This document shows positions 24,350 through 35,306 of a DNA stretch of 64,000 nt, in pieces. The DNA lies in contig JADLDB010000036.1 in the NCBI GenBank assembly GCA_020846875.1, positions 62,001-126,000 of the forward strand, in the 5' to 3' direction. The DNA is from Myxococcales bacterium (lineage in GTDB: Bacteria; Myxococcota; Myxococcia; Myxococcales; Myxococcaceae). Both the position numbers and the translations under genes were made by a program. The notes beneath the pieces are model-generated. The model was not told the DNA's origin and made no database searches. It saw only the letters and a program-made list of their open reading frames with translations. The first letter of the stretch is position 1, and every line of letters starts with the position of its first letter.

Positions 24350-25663
24350 TTAGGGCTGGCAGAACCTCACTCGCGTCACCTCGAGCGCCTGCCCTGCGCC
24401 GCGCGCCCAGCCCACGTGCCCCTCCGGCCAGGAAGCGAAGTCGTCTCGGGGCGCCCAGGCGCCGCCCGCCGTCACCGGGCCCTCCCGTACCTCGCCCGAA
24501 GGCGAGAGGACGGCCAGGCGCTGCGCGCCACCTTCGCGCCAGGCCGCCAGGAGCTGAGCTCCGTAGCGCGCGAGGTTGGGCCGTGACGCCTCGGCCGAGG
24601 TGAGCCACACCACCGCGCCCTTCCGCCGCTGCGGCGTGATGGCGACAAGGCCCACGTCTCGGTGGGGGCGGCCCTCACGCGAGGAGAAGGTGAGCGCGAA
24701 GCCGCCGCCTGGCAACGGCGCCAGTCCGCCCAGCTCCCCGTCCGAGGCGCCCGCGCAGTTGCCCGACGGCTCGTCCACCAGCACCGTCGAGTCGTCCAGC
24801 AGCACGCCCTTGGTGCTGTAGCAGTCCGACAGGCACACCGGCGCCAGGCGCGCGCCGTCCCAGGCGAGGCGCACGTCGAGCGAGTGGCTGCACCCCCAGT
24901 CCCAGCCGCCCGGTCCGCCGGGGGCTCCCGTCGAGGCGAGGTAGGCCTCGAGCAGATCGCCCTGGTGTTTCCCGCCGGCTCCAAAGTGCCTCGTGTGGCC
25001 GAAGTACGCGACGTAGTGCGTGCCGGTGAAGAGCAGCCGCCCGTCGTGGCCCCAGCCGTCCACCCAGCGCGCGCCCTCGGTGTCGGAAGGAGCGTCATTC
25101 ACCAGCGCCTTCTCATACGCCGTGCTGCCGTCCGGCGCCCGGCGCACCAGCCACATGCCGGTGCCGCGCACCACGAGCAGCCCCACCGCGCCGTCGTCAT
25201 GCGCCACGAAGCCGCGCACACTGGTGCCAGGCATGGTGACGTCGGGGCCGGAGCGAGCCAGCCTGGCGTCGAGCGGCGTGACGTGCACCGTCCCGTTCGA
25301 GCTCCAGGCCACCTTGGCGCCTCCGCCGGCGAGCGGCGCGAAGTGCACCGGCCGGTTGTTGGACCAACCGGATGAGGAGCCGACGTCCACCCTGGCTGGC
25401 GCGACGTCCACCTGCGTCACGGTGACGCGCGAGTCGAGCGCGCCGCACGGCCCCGACAGGCCGGCGTCCACCGGCGGCTCGGCGGTCCCCGCGTCCGCGG
25501 ACACGACGCCGCTGTCCTGCATCGTCGCCGCGCCCGAGTCCACCGGACCTGCCGAGGCGTCAGGCACCATCACGACGACGCCCGCGTCACCGGCCGGCTC
25601 CAGTGACAGGAGCTGCCCCTCACACGCTGCGAGCGCCAGACAACCGAAGACGAAGACTCTCAC
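24350..25663 (-). CDS. Lipoprotein of unknown function, possible beta-propeller
   Basis: A 437-residue lipoprotein. Seen: signal peptide with lipobox LAAC at about residue 14; a low-complexity linker of Asp/Ala/Gly/Val to about residue 70 (PDASAGPVDSGAATMQDSGV); and a large beta-rich domain with repeated patterns such as HFAPLAGGGAKVAWSSNG, HDDGAVGLLVVRGTGMW and LAPLPGGGFALTFSSREG. Repeats of that sort suggest a beta-propeller, but I cannot count blades with confidence. Start: GTG at 25663. Inferred location is the periplasm or outer-membrane surface. No catalytic motif is recognised. A divergent 203-bp gap separates it from the YIP1 gene at 25867. Confidence 0.75.
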   Translation of the reverse strand: MRVFVFGCLALAACEGQLLSLEPAGDAGVVVMVPDASAGPVDSGAATMQDSGVVSADAGTAEPPVDAGLSGPCGALDSRVTVTQVDVAPARVDVGSSSGWSNNRPVHFAPLAGGGAKVAWSSNGTVHVTPLDARLARSGPDVTMPGTSVRGFVAHDDGAVGLLVVRGTGMWLVRRAPDGSTAYEKALVNDAPSDTEGARWVDGWGHDGRLLFTGTHYVAYFGHTRHFGAGGKHQGDLLEAYLASTGAPGGPGGWDWGCSHSLDVRLAWDGARLAPVCLSDCYSTKGVLLDDSTVLVDEPSGNCAGASDGELGGLAPLPGGGFALTFSSREGRPHRDVGLVAITPQRRKGAVVWLTSAEASRPNLARYGAQLLAAWREGGAQRLAVLSPSGEVREGPVTAGGAWAPRDDFASWPEGHVGWARGAGQALEVTRVRFCQP

Positions 25664-25866
25664 CGCTGGAGTGTCGCCGCGGGCCGGCCTGCCGGTGCGG
25701 GCTTCTCCTCAAGCGAGAAGACAAGCGCCACCCCTGTGCACCACCTGGTGCCAGCACCCGCGTCGACGAGCGAATCTTCCAAGCAATCCCTGCTGGTTGC
25801 GCGGCCTGGTGCGCGAAGGCAGGACTTCCGGAAATCGGCGTGGCTACATCCCGTACCGCACACGCC

Positions 25867-26574
25867 ATGGCCGCCGCCTTCACGCAGGACGCAGCCGTCG
25901 TCTTCACTGCGCTGGTCGAGCCGGGGCGGGGGTTTGCGCGGGCAGTCGAGCGCAACCGGGCGTTGATGGCGGTGGTGTTGTCCACGCTCCTCTCCCTGTT
26001 GGCGACCGGGCTCATCCTCCCGAGGGTGGATCAGGAGGCGGTGGCGGCGGACAAGCTCCAGCCGGAGATGACGCAGCACGAGCGGGAGATGGCCGTCGAG
26101 GCGGCGGTCCGGCTGCACCGCGTCAAATCGTGGGCGGTGGCCGGCGTCGGCCCGGTGGCGCTCGCCTTCCTGGTGACGGTGGGGCTGTGGCTGGGGTTCA
26201 AGGTGGCCGGCGCCCGCACCGGCTTCAAGGCCACCTTCACCGTGGCCGCGCACGCGCTGGTGCCGCAGGCGATCCACTCGCTGCTCTCGGCCCCCGCGGC
26301 CATCGCCCACGCGCCGGTGACACCGGAGCAACTGCCGAAGCTGCTCCCGTCCAACCTGACGGCGGTGCTGCCCGCGTCCTTGCCGCCGCCGGCCCTCGCC
26401 GCCGCGAGCGCGCTGGACCTCTTCACCCTGTGGTCGCTGGTGCTGCTGGGCCTGGGCATGGCCCGTTGCTCCGGCGCGTCCCGGGTGCGCAGCTTCGCCG
26501 TCGTCGTCATCCTCTTCCTCGCATCTGTCGCGCTGCTCCAGATCGCGCCCACCGGGGCCCCCTCCGGTCCCTGA
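25867..26574 (+). CDS. YIP1-family membrane protein
   Basis: A 235-residue integral membrane protein. Seen: N-terminal VFTALVEPGRGFARAVERN, a typical Yip1-domain entry, then about five hydrophobic segments (LMAVVLSTLLSLLATGLIL, WAVAGVGPVALAFLVTVGLW, GFKATFTVAAHALVPQAIHS, TLWSLVLLGLGMARCSG, FAVVVILFLASVALLQIA). Start: ATG at 25867. Its stop is 21 bp before the efflux adaptor gene on the same strand, so it probably heads that operon. Known: bacterial Yip1-like proteins are common but poorly characterised. Inferred: a membrane accessory to the downstream transporter, on position alone. Confidence 0.75.
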   Translation: MAAAFTQDAAVVFTALVEPGRGFARAVERNRALMAVVLSTLLSLLATGLILPRVDQEAVAADKLQPEMTQHEREMAVEAAVRLHRVKSWAVAGVGPVALAFLVTVGLWLGFKVAGARTGFKATFTVAAHALVPQAIHSLLSAPAAIAHAPVTPEQLPKLLPSNLTAVLPASLPPPALAAASALDLFTLWSLVLLGLGMARCSGASRVRSFAVVVILFLASVALLQIAPTGAPSGP

Positions 26575-26595
26575 CAAGCGCGTGAAAGGTCTCTC

Positions 26596-27963
26596 ATGGC
26601 ACTCAAGAGCCCGGCTCCCCTCACCGAGGTCACCGCCGACCGCCCCGCCCCGGACAAGCCGACGGTGGCCCCGCTGCCGCCTCCGCAGCGGATGAGCTGG
26701 AAGGGGCGCCTCTTCGCGGTCGTCTTCGTGCTCGCGATCGCCGGCATCACGGTGGCCTCGGTGATGCCCAAGCCGCAGCCGCCGGTGGAGGTGCAGGCGA
26801 TCTCCAGTCGCCAGGGCACCATCACCCGCATCGTCACCGCGGGCGGCAAGCTGCAGGCGGCCACCCAGGTGAAGCTGTCGTCCAACATCACCGGCGATCT
26901 CCTCACCCTGACGGTGAAGGAAGGCGACGTAGTGAAGAAGGGACAGGAGCTGGGCACCATCGATCCCCGGCGCTACGCCGCCCAGGTGTCGCAGTTCGAG
27001 GCGGCGCGGGCCTCGGCGGTGGCGGACGTGCAGCAGGCGAAGGTGCAGGTGGCGCAACTGGAAGCCGAGCTCAAGCGCGTGGAGAAGCTGCAGGCGGGCA
27101 GCATCGCCAGCGCGGCGGAGGTGGAGAAGGCCACCTCCGAGCTGCTCGCGGGCCGGGCGCGCTTCGAGGCGGCCAACGGGCGCCTGTCCCAGACGGACGC
27201 CAGCCTGCGGGAAGCGAGGCACTCCTTCTCGATGACCACGCTGACCGCGCCCATCGACGGGGTGGTGACCAAGCGGGAGAAGCAGGTGGGCGAGCGCGTG
27301 CGCGGCTCCGACTTCTCGGAGGACGTCATTCTGATCATCTCCACCCTCTCGCAGATGGAGATGAAGATGGAGGTGGGCGAGCAGGAGGTCGTCTACCTGA
27401 AGGAGGGCCAGAGCGCCGAGGTGGAGGTCGACGCCCTGCCCGGCCAGAAGTTCCGCGCCGAGGTGGTGGAGGTGGCCCGCAACGCCAACGTGAAGAACGC
27501 GGGCACCGAGGGCGAGGTGACGACCTTCTTCGTGCGCCTGGCGATGACCGAGAAGGACGCGCGGGCCCTGCCGGGGATGAGCGCCCAGGCCTCGGTCTTC
27601 ACCGACACGCGCGACGACGCGGTGGTGGTGCCGATCCAGGCGGTGACGGTGCGCTCGGAGAAGGAGCTACCGGGCAGCCAGGCGCCGAAGCCGGAGACGT
27701 CGGTGCCTCCCGCGGCGGGCGGGCGCAAGGCGAAGCGCGAGCCGATGCAGAAGGTCGTCTTCGTGATCGAAGACGGGGTGGCGAAGATCCGCCGGGTGGA
27801 GACGGGCCTGGCCAGCGACACGGAGATCGAGATCGTCACCGGCCTCGCGGCGGGCGAGCGGGTGGTGGAAGGCCCCTACCGGGTGCTCTCGCGCGAGCTG
27901 TCCGACGGCAAGCCGGTCAAGGAGCAGGGCGAGGAGTCGAAGGGCGAAAGGCCGGCGGGGTGA
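26596..27963 (+). CDS. Periplasmic adaptor (MacA/HlyD family) of an ABC efflux system
   Basis: Membrane-fusion protein that links an inner-membrane ABC transporter to the outer membrane; 455 residues. Seen: a single N-terminal anchor ([19 protein letters not shown], about residues 38-56); a split biotinyl-lipoyl domain ([20 protein letters not shown] and later [18 protein letters not shown]); a helical hairpin between them (about 130-200); a beta-barrel; and a membrane-proximal domain ([37 protein letters not shown]). The order is that of MacA. Odd: a Pro/Lys-rich insertion near residues 355-385. The stop overlaps the next gene as GTGA, so the operon is translationally coupled. Confidence 0.9.
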   Translation: MALKSPAPLTEVTADRPAPDKPTVAPLPPPQRMSWKGRLFAVVFVLAIAGITVASVMPKPQPPVEVQAISSRQGTITRIVTAGGKLQAATQVKLSSNITGDLLTLTVKEGDVVKKGQELGTIDPRRYAAQVSQFEAARASAVADVQQAKVQVAQLEAELKRVEKLQAGSIASAAEVEKATSELLAGRARFEAANGRLSQTDASLREARHSFSMTTLTAPIDGVVTKREKQVGERVRGSDFSEDVILIISTLSQMEMKMEVGEQEVVYLKEGQSAEVEVDALPGQKFRAEVVEVARNANVKNAGTEGEVTTFFVRLAMTEKDARALPGMSAQASVFTDTRDDAVVVPIQAVTVRSEKELPGSQAPKPETSVPPAAGGRKAKREPMQKVVFVIEDGVAKIRRVETGLASDTEIEIVTGLAAGERVVEGPYRVLSRELSDGKPVKEQGEESKGERPAG

Positions 27964-28697
27964 GCGCCGTGGGCGAGCCGCTGATCGTGGTGGAGTCGCT
28001 GCACCGCCACTACACGGTGGGCGGTGAGGTCGTGCGCGCGCTGGACGGGGTCAGCTTCGGCATCACGCGCGGGGAGTGGGTGGCCATCGTCGGCCAGTCG
28101 GGCTCGGGGAAGTCGACGCTGATGAACGTGTTGGGCTGCCTGGACACGCCCACCTCGGGCACCTACCGGCTCAACGGCGCCGACGTGCAGGGGCTGACGG
28201 ACGATCAACTGGCCTCGCTGCGCAACAAGGAGATCGGCTTCGTCTTTCAGACCTTCCAGTTGTTGCCGCGGGCCACCGCGCTGGGGAACGTGATGTTGCC
28301 GCTGGTCTACCGGGGCGTGCCGAAGCGGCAGCGGCGGGCGATGGCGGAAGAGGCGCTGGCGGCGGTGGGCCTCACCAACCGGCTGAACCACCGCCCCAAC
28401 GAGCTGTCGGGTGGGCAGCGGCAGCGCGTGGCGATCGCCCGGGCGCTGGTGGGCCAGCCGTCGATGCTGCTGGCCGACGAGCCGACGGGCAACCTGGACT
28501 CGGCGACCGGCGAGGAGATCATCCGCCTCTTCAGCGAGCTCCACCACCGCGGCCACACCATTCTCCTCGTCACCCACGAGCCGAAGCTGGCGGCGCGCTG
28601 CCCGCGGGCGATCCGCCTGATGGACGGGCACGTGGTGGCCGACGGAGCGGGCGCGGCCGTGGCCGGCCTGGGGACGAGCGCCCCGGTGCCGGCATGA
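27960..28697 (+). CDS. ABC transporter ATP-binding protein (MacB/LolD-type)
   Basis: ATPase of the efflux operon, 245 residues. Seen: Walker [19 protein letters not shown] near residue 44; [20 protein letters not shown]; signature [15 protein letters not shown]; Walker [16 protein letters not shown]; and switch His in LVTHEPKL. The [16 protein letters not shown] and [11 protein letters not shown] stretches are typical of the MacB/LolD/FtsE group. Here the ATPase is a separate protein, not the N-terminal domain of MacB. The GTG start overlaps the adaptor stop (GTGA) and its stop overlaps the first permease start (ATGA). It presumably serves both downstream permeases. Confidence 0.93.
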   Translation: MSAVGEPLIVVESLHRHYTVGGEVVRALDGVSFGITRGEWVAIVGQSGSGKSTLMNVLGCLDTPTSGTYRLNGADVQGLTDDQLASLRNKEIGFVFQTFQLLPRATALGNVMLPLVYRGVPKRQRRAMAEEALAAVGLTNRLNHRPNELSGGQRQRVAIARALVGQPSMLLADEPTGNLDSATGEEIIRLFSELHHRGHTILLVTHEPKLAARCPRAIRLMDGHVVADGAGAAVAGLGTSAPVPA

Positions 28698-29953
28698 AGG
28701 CGCTGGCGGCCGCGCGGCGGATCCTCGCCGAGACGCTGGAAGGCGCGCAGATCGCCGCCGAGAACCTGGTCGCCGCGCGGCTGCGCAGCTTCCTCACCAC
28801 CCTGGGCATCGTGATCGGCGTGATGACGGTGATCGCGATCGTGGCGATCATCCAGGGCCTCAACAAGAGCTTCGAGGGGCAGATCGCCACGCTGGGCGCG
28901 CACACCCTGTACGTGTCCAAGTGGGCGTGGTTCGCCGAGGGCCGCGACGCGTGGTGGGAATTGCGCAACCGGAAGGACCTGGGCGCGAAAGAGCTCCAGG
29001 CGGTCGAGCGGGAAGCCACGCTGGCCACCGCCATCGCGCCGATGGCGATGACGCAGGCGGACCTGAAGCGCGACACCTTCGAGGCGCCCAACGTGCAGCT
29101 CATCGGCACCAACGCGCAGTACCTGACGACTGGGGGCGGCACCGTGGGCGCGGGGCGCTTCCTCGCCGAGACGGACGTAGAGCTGACGCGCAGCACGGCG
29201 GTGATCGGCGCGGACGTGGCCGACCGGCTCTTCCCCGGGCTTCAGCCGGGGCAGGTGCTGGGGCGGAAGCTGATGATCGGCGAGGTGCCGTTCCAGGTGG
29301 TGGGGGTGATGGAGCGGCGCGGGCAACTGCTGGGCATGAACATGGACGCGAACGCGATGGTCCCCTACACCGCGTTCCTCCGGCACTTCGGCGGGAAGCG
29401 ATCGCTCAACCTCGCGGTGTCGGGCGAGCCGGACAACCTGTCGGCGCTGGAGGATCAGGTGGTGGAGATCCTGCGCCGGGTGCGCCGGGTGCCGCCGGAG
29501 AAGAAGGACGACTTCACGCTCAACCGGCAGGAGCAGTTCCTGCGCACGTACAACCAGCTCACCGGCTCGCTGTACGCGGTGGCGTTTGGCGTCGGCCTCA
29601 TCACCCTGATCGTCGGGGGCATCGGGATCATGAACATCATGATCGTCTCGGTGACGGAGCGGACGCGGGAGATCGGCGTGCGGCGGGCGCTGGGGGCGCG
29701 GCGGACCACCATCCTGCTTCAGTTCCTCGTCGAGTCGTCGATCGTCGCGGCGATCGGCGGGGCGATCGGCACCGCGTTGGGGCTGGGGTTGGCGCAGGTG
29801 GTGGCGCTGGCGAGCCCCCTGGCGGCGACGGTGAGCGCGTCAGCGGTGGCGCTGGGGATCGGCTTCTCGGCGGCGGTGGGGCTGGTGTTCGGCAGTTGGC
29901 CGGCGTGGCGGGCGGCGCGGCTCGATCCGGTGGAGGCGCTGAGGCACGAATGA
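28694..29953 (+). CDS. ABC transporter permease, MacB/FtsX type (first of two)
   Basis: A 419-residue permease. Seen: first membrane helix around residues 32-60 ([34 protein letters not shown]); a large periplasmic MacB_PCD domain ([38 protein letters not shown]-like, [20 protein letters not shown]); then three helices of the FtsX domain ([35 protein letters not shown], and the C-terminal VEALRH tail). Start ATG at 28694 overlaps the ATPase stop and the stop overlaps the next permease start, both as ATGA. It shares motifs with the second permease but the two are clearly different proteins. Confidence 0.92.
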   Translation: MKALAAARRILAETLEGAQIAAENLVAARLRSFLTTLGIVIGVMTVIAIVAIIQGLNKSFEGQIATLGAHTLYVSKWAWFAEGRDAWWELRNRKDLGAKELQAVEREATLATAIAPMAMTQADLKRDTFEAPNVQLIGTNAQYLTTGGGTVGAGRFLAETDVELTRSTAVIGADVADRLFPGLQPGQVLGRKLMIGEVPFQVVGVMERRGQLLGMNMDANAMVPYTAFLRHFGGKRSLNLAVSGEPDNLSALEDQVVEILRRVRRVPPEKKDDFTLNRQEQFLRTYNQLTGSLYAVAFGVGLITLIVGGIGIMNIMIVSVTERTREIGVRRALGARRTTILLQFLVESSIVAAIGGAIGTALGLGLAQVVALASPLAATVSASAVALGIGFSAAVGLVFGSWPAWRAARLDPVEALRHE

Positions 29954-31179
29954 ACGCGCTCCTCGACACGCTGGAGATGGCCCTGTCCACGCTGCGCGGG
30001 AACGTGCTGCGCTCGATCCTCACGCTGCTGGGGATCGTGATCGGCGCGGCCACGGTGGTGGCGATGATGAGCTTCACCGAGGGGCTCAAGGTGAAGCTGT
30101 CCACCGACTTCGCGCAGCTGGGGGCAGGCGCATTCCAAGTGCAGAAGTGGCCGGCGATGAGCTTCGGGCCGCGGGACTGGCGGAAGATCGAGCGGCGGCC
30201 GGACCTCACGCGGGAGCAGGGCGAGGCCTTACGGGACCTGCCGCACATCCAGTTCGTCAGCATCGAGGAGTACCCGCATCAGCCGGAGAAGTTGACCACC
30301 CCGGAGCGCGCGACCAAGCAGAACATCGACGTGTGCGGTGGGCTGCCCGACTACGAGCCGGCGAACGGGGTGACGGTCGCGGAGGGCCGCTTCCTGGTGG
30401 AGACGGACATTCAGCTCGGGCGGCGGGTGGTGTTCATCGGCATGGACATCGCAGATCAGCTCTTCCCCGGGGAGGACGCGCTGGGCCAGGAGGTGCGCCT
30501 GCGCGGGGTGCCGTTCGAGGTGGTGGGGATCGCCCAGCGGAAGGGCGCGGTCATGGGCCGGTCGAAGGACACCTTCGCGGTGATCCCCTGGCCGGCGTAC
30601 GAGCGCGTGTTCGGCAAGTCGCGGAACACCAACATCGCGCTGGTGGCGACGAGCCCCGAGGACGTGCCCAAGGCGATCGACGAGGTGGTGGCGAAGCTGC
30701 GGCGGCTGCGCGGGCTGTCTGCGCAGGACGAGAACGACTTCGACTACTACTCGAATGACACGTCGGCGGAGATGTTCAACAACCTGGCGGCGATGGTGGC
30801 GGCGGCGACCGGGGCGATCTGCGCGCTGGCGCTGCTCGTCGGGGGCATCGGGATCATGAACATCATGCTGGTGTCGGTGACGGAGCGGACGCGGGAGATC
30901 GGCGTGCGCATGGCCTTGGGTGCCCGGCGGCGGCACATTCTGGCGCAGTTCCTGGTGGAGTCGGTGACCCTGTCGCTGTCGGGCGGCCTGTTCGGCGTGC
31001 TGGTGGGCGGTGCGCTGGCGCTGTCCGCGCGGGAGCTGTTCGAGGTGCCCGCGCAGATCCCGCTGTGGGCGGTGCTCCTGTCGCTGGGCCTCACCGCGAC
31101 GGCAGGCATGCTGTTCGGGATCTACCCGGCGCAGCGCGCGTCGAAGCTCGATCCGGTCGAGGCGATGCGCACCGAGTAG
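29950..31179 (+). CDS. ABC transporter permease, MacB/FtsX type (second of two)
   Basis: A 409-residue permease paralogous to its upstream neighbour. Seen: N-terminal helix (LRSILTLLGIVIGAATVVAM), periplasmic domain (GAGAFQVQKWPAMSFGPRDW, GRFLVETDIQLGRRVVFIGM, LFPGEDALGQEVRLRGVPFE), and the FtsX portion ([40 protein letters not shown], and the SKLDPVEAMRTE tail). Known: MacB usually works as a homodimer. Inferred: two distinct permeases with one ATPase suggest a heterodimeric transporter, or two alternative ones. The stop lies one base from the convergent toxin gene stop. Confidence 0.92.
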   Translation: MNALLDTLEMALSTLRGNVLRSILTLLGIVIGAATVVAMMSFTEGLKVKLSTDFAQLGAGAFQVQKWPAMSFGPRDWRKIERRPDLTREQGEALRDLPHIQFVSIEEYPHQPEKLTTPERATKQNIDVCGGLPDYEPANGVTVAEGRFLVETDIQLGRRVVFIGMDIADQLFPGEDALGQEVRLRGVPFEVVGIAQRKGAVMGRSKDTFAVIPWPAYERVFGKSRNTNIALVATSPEDVPKAIDEVVAKLRRLRGLSAQDENDFDYYSNDTSAEMFNNLAAMVAAATGAICALALLVGGIGIMNIMLVSVTERTREIGVRMALGARRRHILAQFLVESVTLSLSGGLFGVLVGGALALSARELFEVPAQIPLWAVLLSLGLTATAGMLFGIYPAQRASKLDPVEAMRTE

Positions 31180-31180
31180 C

Positions 31181-31477
31181 TCAGCGGCGGTGATAGCCGG
31201 CTTCACGCTGGTGGCGCACGCCAAGCACGCGGAGCACGTGGTCGACCTCGTCGCATTGGTACAGCGCGACGTAGCCGGTCTTCCCCACGGAGATGATCAG
31301 CTCGCGCAGTTCGCGATCGTTCGGCACGAGGCGTCCGATGTGCGGGTGCTCGTCGAGCACCGAGACGGCGCTGTGGATGAGACCGAGCTGCTCCAGTGCC
31401 CATTGATCGGACGCGCCGAGGTGAAACTGGAAGATGCGCTCCAGGTCGATGAGCGCGTCCTCGGCGAAGACGATCAC
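31181..31477 (-). CDS. ParE-family toxin of a type II toxin-antitoxin pair
   Basis: A 98-residue RelE/ParE-superfamily protein. Seen: AEDALIDLERIFQFHLGAS (N-terminal helix with the family's A-x-x-D-L-x-x-I pattern), VLDEHPHIGRLVPND, and RELIISVGKTGYVALYQCDE with VDHVLRVLGVRHQRE, which gives the (G)YVALY strand and the VLGVRHQRE end seen in ParE toxins. Known: ParE toxins act on gyrase; RelE members cleave mRNA. ParE is favoured because of the sequence pattern and the RHH antitoxin. The GTG start overlaps the antitoxin stop (GTGA), so toxin translation is coupled to antitoxin translation. It looks intact. Confidence 0.9.
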   Translation of the reverse strand: MIVFAEDALIDLERIFQFHLGASDQWALEQLGLIHSAVSVLDEHPHIGRLVPNDRELRELIISVGKTGYVALYQCDEVDHVLRVLGVRHQREAGYHRR

Positions 31478-31752
31478 GTCAGCTTCCGCGCCTTCGGCCG
31501 GCGCGGCTTCTCACCACCAGCCCGTGCGCGGAGGTAGCGGAACACCTCGTCGGCCGGAATGCCGACGCCTGTCCTCTTCATGCGCGCGAGTCGGCGGCGG
31601 GCCGCGGCGTGGAACTCTGCCTGGGCCTCTTCTGCCTCGATCTTCTCGCGGATGGCTTCGAGCATGAACGCGTGCGCGCTGGTGTCGCGCTCCTCCACGA
31701 GCCGAGACAGGCGCACCAACAACTCCGAGGGCAGCCTCAGGGAGACGGGCAT
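31474..31752 (-). CDS. RHH-type antitoxin
   Basis: A 92-residue ribbon-helix-helix DNA-binding protein. Seen: MPVSLRLPSELLVRLSRLVE, the typical beta strand and first helix of a CopG/ParD-type fold; then RDTSAHAFMLEAIREKIEAE (second helix with the S-x-x-A-F-x-x-E-A pattern); then a helical tail and a basic C-terminus (YLRARAGGEKPRRPKARKLT), the expected toxin-binding part. The start ATG at 31752 lies five bases from a perfect 10-bp inverted repeat, the likely operator. Known: such antitoxins repress their own operon. It is coupled to the toxin by GTGA. Confidence 0.88.
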   Translation of the reverse strand: MPVSLRLPSELLVRLSRLVEERDTSAHAFMLEAIREKIEAEEAQAEFHAAARRRLARMKRTGVGIPADEVFRYLRARAGGEKPRRPKARKLT

Positions 31753-31756
31753 GGCT

Positions 31757-31784
31757 GAGGTGTATCACAAAAGCGATACACCTC
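31757..31784 (-). promoter_or_regulatory. Perfect palindromic operator of the toxin-antitoxin operon
   Basis: GAGGTGTATC, an 8-bp spacer (ACAAAAGC), then GATACACCTC: a perfect 10-bp inverted repeat, five bases from the antitoxin ATG. The spacing and AT-rich centre fit an RHH repressor site overlapping the promoter. It also lies just past the 3' end of the tmRNA on the same strand, where the same stem (loop GCUUUUGU) could help end that transcript. No uridine run follows. Confidence 0.75.
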
Positions 31785-31801
31785 GGCTTACAGGAAGAAC
31801 A

Positions 31802-32165
31802 TGGAGGCGCCGGGAATCGAACCCGGGTCCGGAAGCCTTCTTCCCCTGGCCACTACGTGCGTAGTCCGCAGCTTGATTTAGGCCCCGATGCCACCTGCGG
31901 ACAGAAAGCACCGAAGCCGGTCCCGGGCTTTTTCTCGTCTCCCCGCTCCGGGCGCTCGGGAAGACCAGCCTGCAGTATGGCGGTTGACCCTCACCTCACA
32001 GGCGGGAGGTCAGGCAACCGTGCGTGAACCGCTTTCAGGCGGCCAGCGCAAGCTCAACGTTGTCGTTGGCTTTTGTAGCTTGCTCATTTGTATTTACGAG
32101 TGTGATGAGCCCACTCGGCACGCGACCAGGAGCGTCTATGCCCCCGTCGAAACCGTGTCGCCCCC
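31802..32165 (-). ncRNA. ssrA: tmRNA (ssrA), one-piece form
   Basis: Transfer-messenger RNA that rescues stalled ribosomes and tags the unfinished protein. Seen: 5' GGGGGCGACACGGTTTCGAC (from 32165) pairs with 3' CGCCTCC (31803-31809) to form the seven-pair acceptor stem, one pair being G-U. The T-arm has the canonical GGGTTCGATTCCCGG. The tag frame at 32038-32070 reads ANDNVELALAA and ends in TGA at 32035-32037. The CCA end does not appear encoded (A then T-G follow the stem), so it must be added after transcription. About 364 nt, typical for a single-chain tmRNA. The 5' leader contains TTTGACAATT but I cannot place a promoter with confidence. Confidence 0.97.
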
Positions 32166-32284
32166 AATTGTCAAAGAACCGCTGCACCGCACTGTAGCCG
32201 CTCTGTCGCCGCTGTCACCCCTGCCCTGACAACCCGCGGCTTTTCCTGCCCGTTCGGGGCGTCGGCCCGTACACTCCGCCGCCT

Positions 32285-33639
<1,355 letters not shown>

Positions 33640-33643
<4 letters not shown>

Positions 33644-35244
33644 GCCGCCACCTCACCCTCGCCTCCGCGCTCCTCGCCGCCGCGTGCGCCACCACGCCCG
33701 TCGAGAAGCCGCTGCCCAAAGACGCCGCGCAGATCACCCCGGACACGCTGGCCGAGCTGGTGGCCAGGCCGCCTCCCCCGCCCGTGCCGGTGCCGTACAC
33801 ACCGCTGCCGAAGGTGGAGCCGATGGCGCTGGTCCTGGTGCCAGTGCCGGGCAAGCCCATCGTCAGCGTGCGCCTCGTCTTCCGCGCCGGCTCCGTCGAC
33901 GATCCTCCGGGGAAGGAAGGCCTCACGGCGCTCACCACTCGCGTGCTGGTGGAAGGCGGCACCGCCTCGCTGTCCTCCTCCCAGCTGCTCGAGGCGCTCT
34001 ACCCCATGGCCGCCGAGCTCTCGGGCGACACCGACAAGGAGTTCACCACCCTGGCCGGCCGCGTCCACGTAGAGCGCCTGCCCCGCTTCCTGGAGATCAT
34101 CTCCGAGGTGCTGCTGGCGCCCCGCTTCGATCCGAAGGAGCTCGCCCGCCTCCAGGCCGAGCAGCTCTCCGCCATCCGCACCCGGCTGCGCGGCGAGAAT
34201 GACGAGGAGCTGGGCAAGGCCGGCCTCGACGCGCTCCTCTACCCCAGGCACCCCTACGGCCACTTCACCGGCGGCACCGAGAAGGGCCTCGAAGCCATCA
34301 CCCTCGACGACGTGAAGGCCCACTGGAAGAGCGTCTTCACCCAGGACCGGCTGATCATCGGACTGGCCGGCGGCGTGGACGACGCGCTCGCCCAGAAGGT
34401 GAAGCAGGCGCTGCGCAAGCTGCCCGCCACCGGGGTCGCCCGCGCGCCGCTGCCTCCGGCTCCGGGCGTTCGGGGCGCCACCCTCATCCTCCAGCGCGAC
34501 ACCCTGTCCACCGCCGGCAGCTTCGGCTTCAGCACCGCGATGCGCCGCGACCAGCCCGGCTTCTTCGCGCTGATGATGACGCTGTCCTACTTCGGCGAGC
34601 ACCGGCAAGAGCACGGGGTGCTGTTCCAGGAGCTCCGCGACAAGCGCGGCCTCAACTACGGCACCTACGCCTACGCGCAGCACTTCCGGCAGGACGGCTG
34701 GTCCTCCATTCCCCTGCCCAACATCGCGCGCTCCGAGCAAGACGTGTCCATCTGGCTGCGCCCGGTGGAGGCGAAGCACGGCCTGTTCGCCACCCGCGGC
34801 GTCCTCTACTTCCTCGACCAGTTGCGCAACGCGCCCATCCCCGCCCATCGCTTCGAGACCGCCCGCGGCTTCCTCATCGGCGCCACCCGCCAGTGGGTGC
34901 TGACGGATCAGCGCCGCCTCGGCTGGGCCATCGACGACGTCCTCTACGGGACGCCCGACTTCCTCGGCCACCTGCGCAAGGCGCTGGAGACGATCACGCC
35001 CGAGCAGGTGCAGGCCACCGCGAAGCGCGAGCTGGCCCCCGAGCTGCTCAACTTCGTCTTCGTCACGAAGGACGCGGAAGGCCTCCAGGCCGCGCTGGTC
35101 AGCCAGGCGCCCACGCCCATCAGCTACTCCACCAGCAAGCCCGCCGAGCTCCTCTCCACCGACAAGCGGATCGCCACCACGCCGCTGCCCTTGCACCCGG
35201 GGCTCATCCGCGTGGTGCCCGCCAGCGAGTTCATGCGGGAGTAG
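33640..35244 (+). CDS. M16-family lipoprotein, non-catalytic partner
   Basis: A 534-residue M16-like protein exported as a lipoprotein. Seen: signal peptide and lipobox (TLASALLAAACATTP, about residue 15); a Pro-rich spacer; then the M16 fold (VSVRLVFRAGSVDDPPGKEG, RVHVERLPRFLEIISEVLLA, FGFSTAMRRDQPGFFALMMT). Where the zinc motif HxxEH should be, the sequence reads GLTALTTRVLVEGG, so it cannot bind zinc there. Start GTG at 33640, coupled to the upstream catalytic partner by GTGA. Known: such inactive subunits are common in paired M16 systems. The pair should form one periplasmic peptidase anchored by this lipid. Confidence 0.88.
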
Positions 35245-35306
35245 CAGCCTGTAGCACCCTCGAAATTTTCGACGGCCACCCCGGACGGGGTAGAACGTGA
35301 GATTGC

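Noticed and set aside
31802-31850. A tRNA gene, from the GGGTTCGATTCCCGG T-arm
   Set aside because: The matching 5' acceptor strand lies 360 bases away with the tmRNA signature and tag, so this is the 3' part of ssrA.
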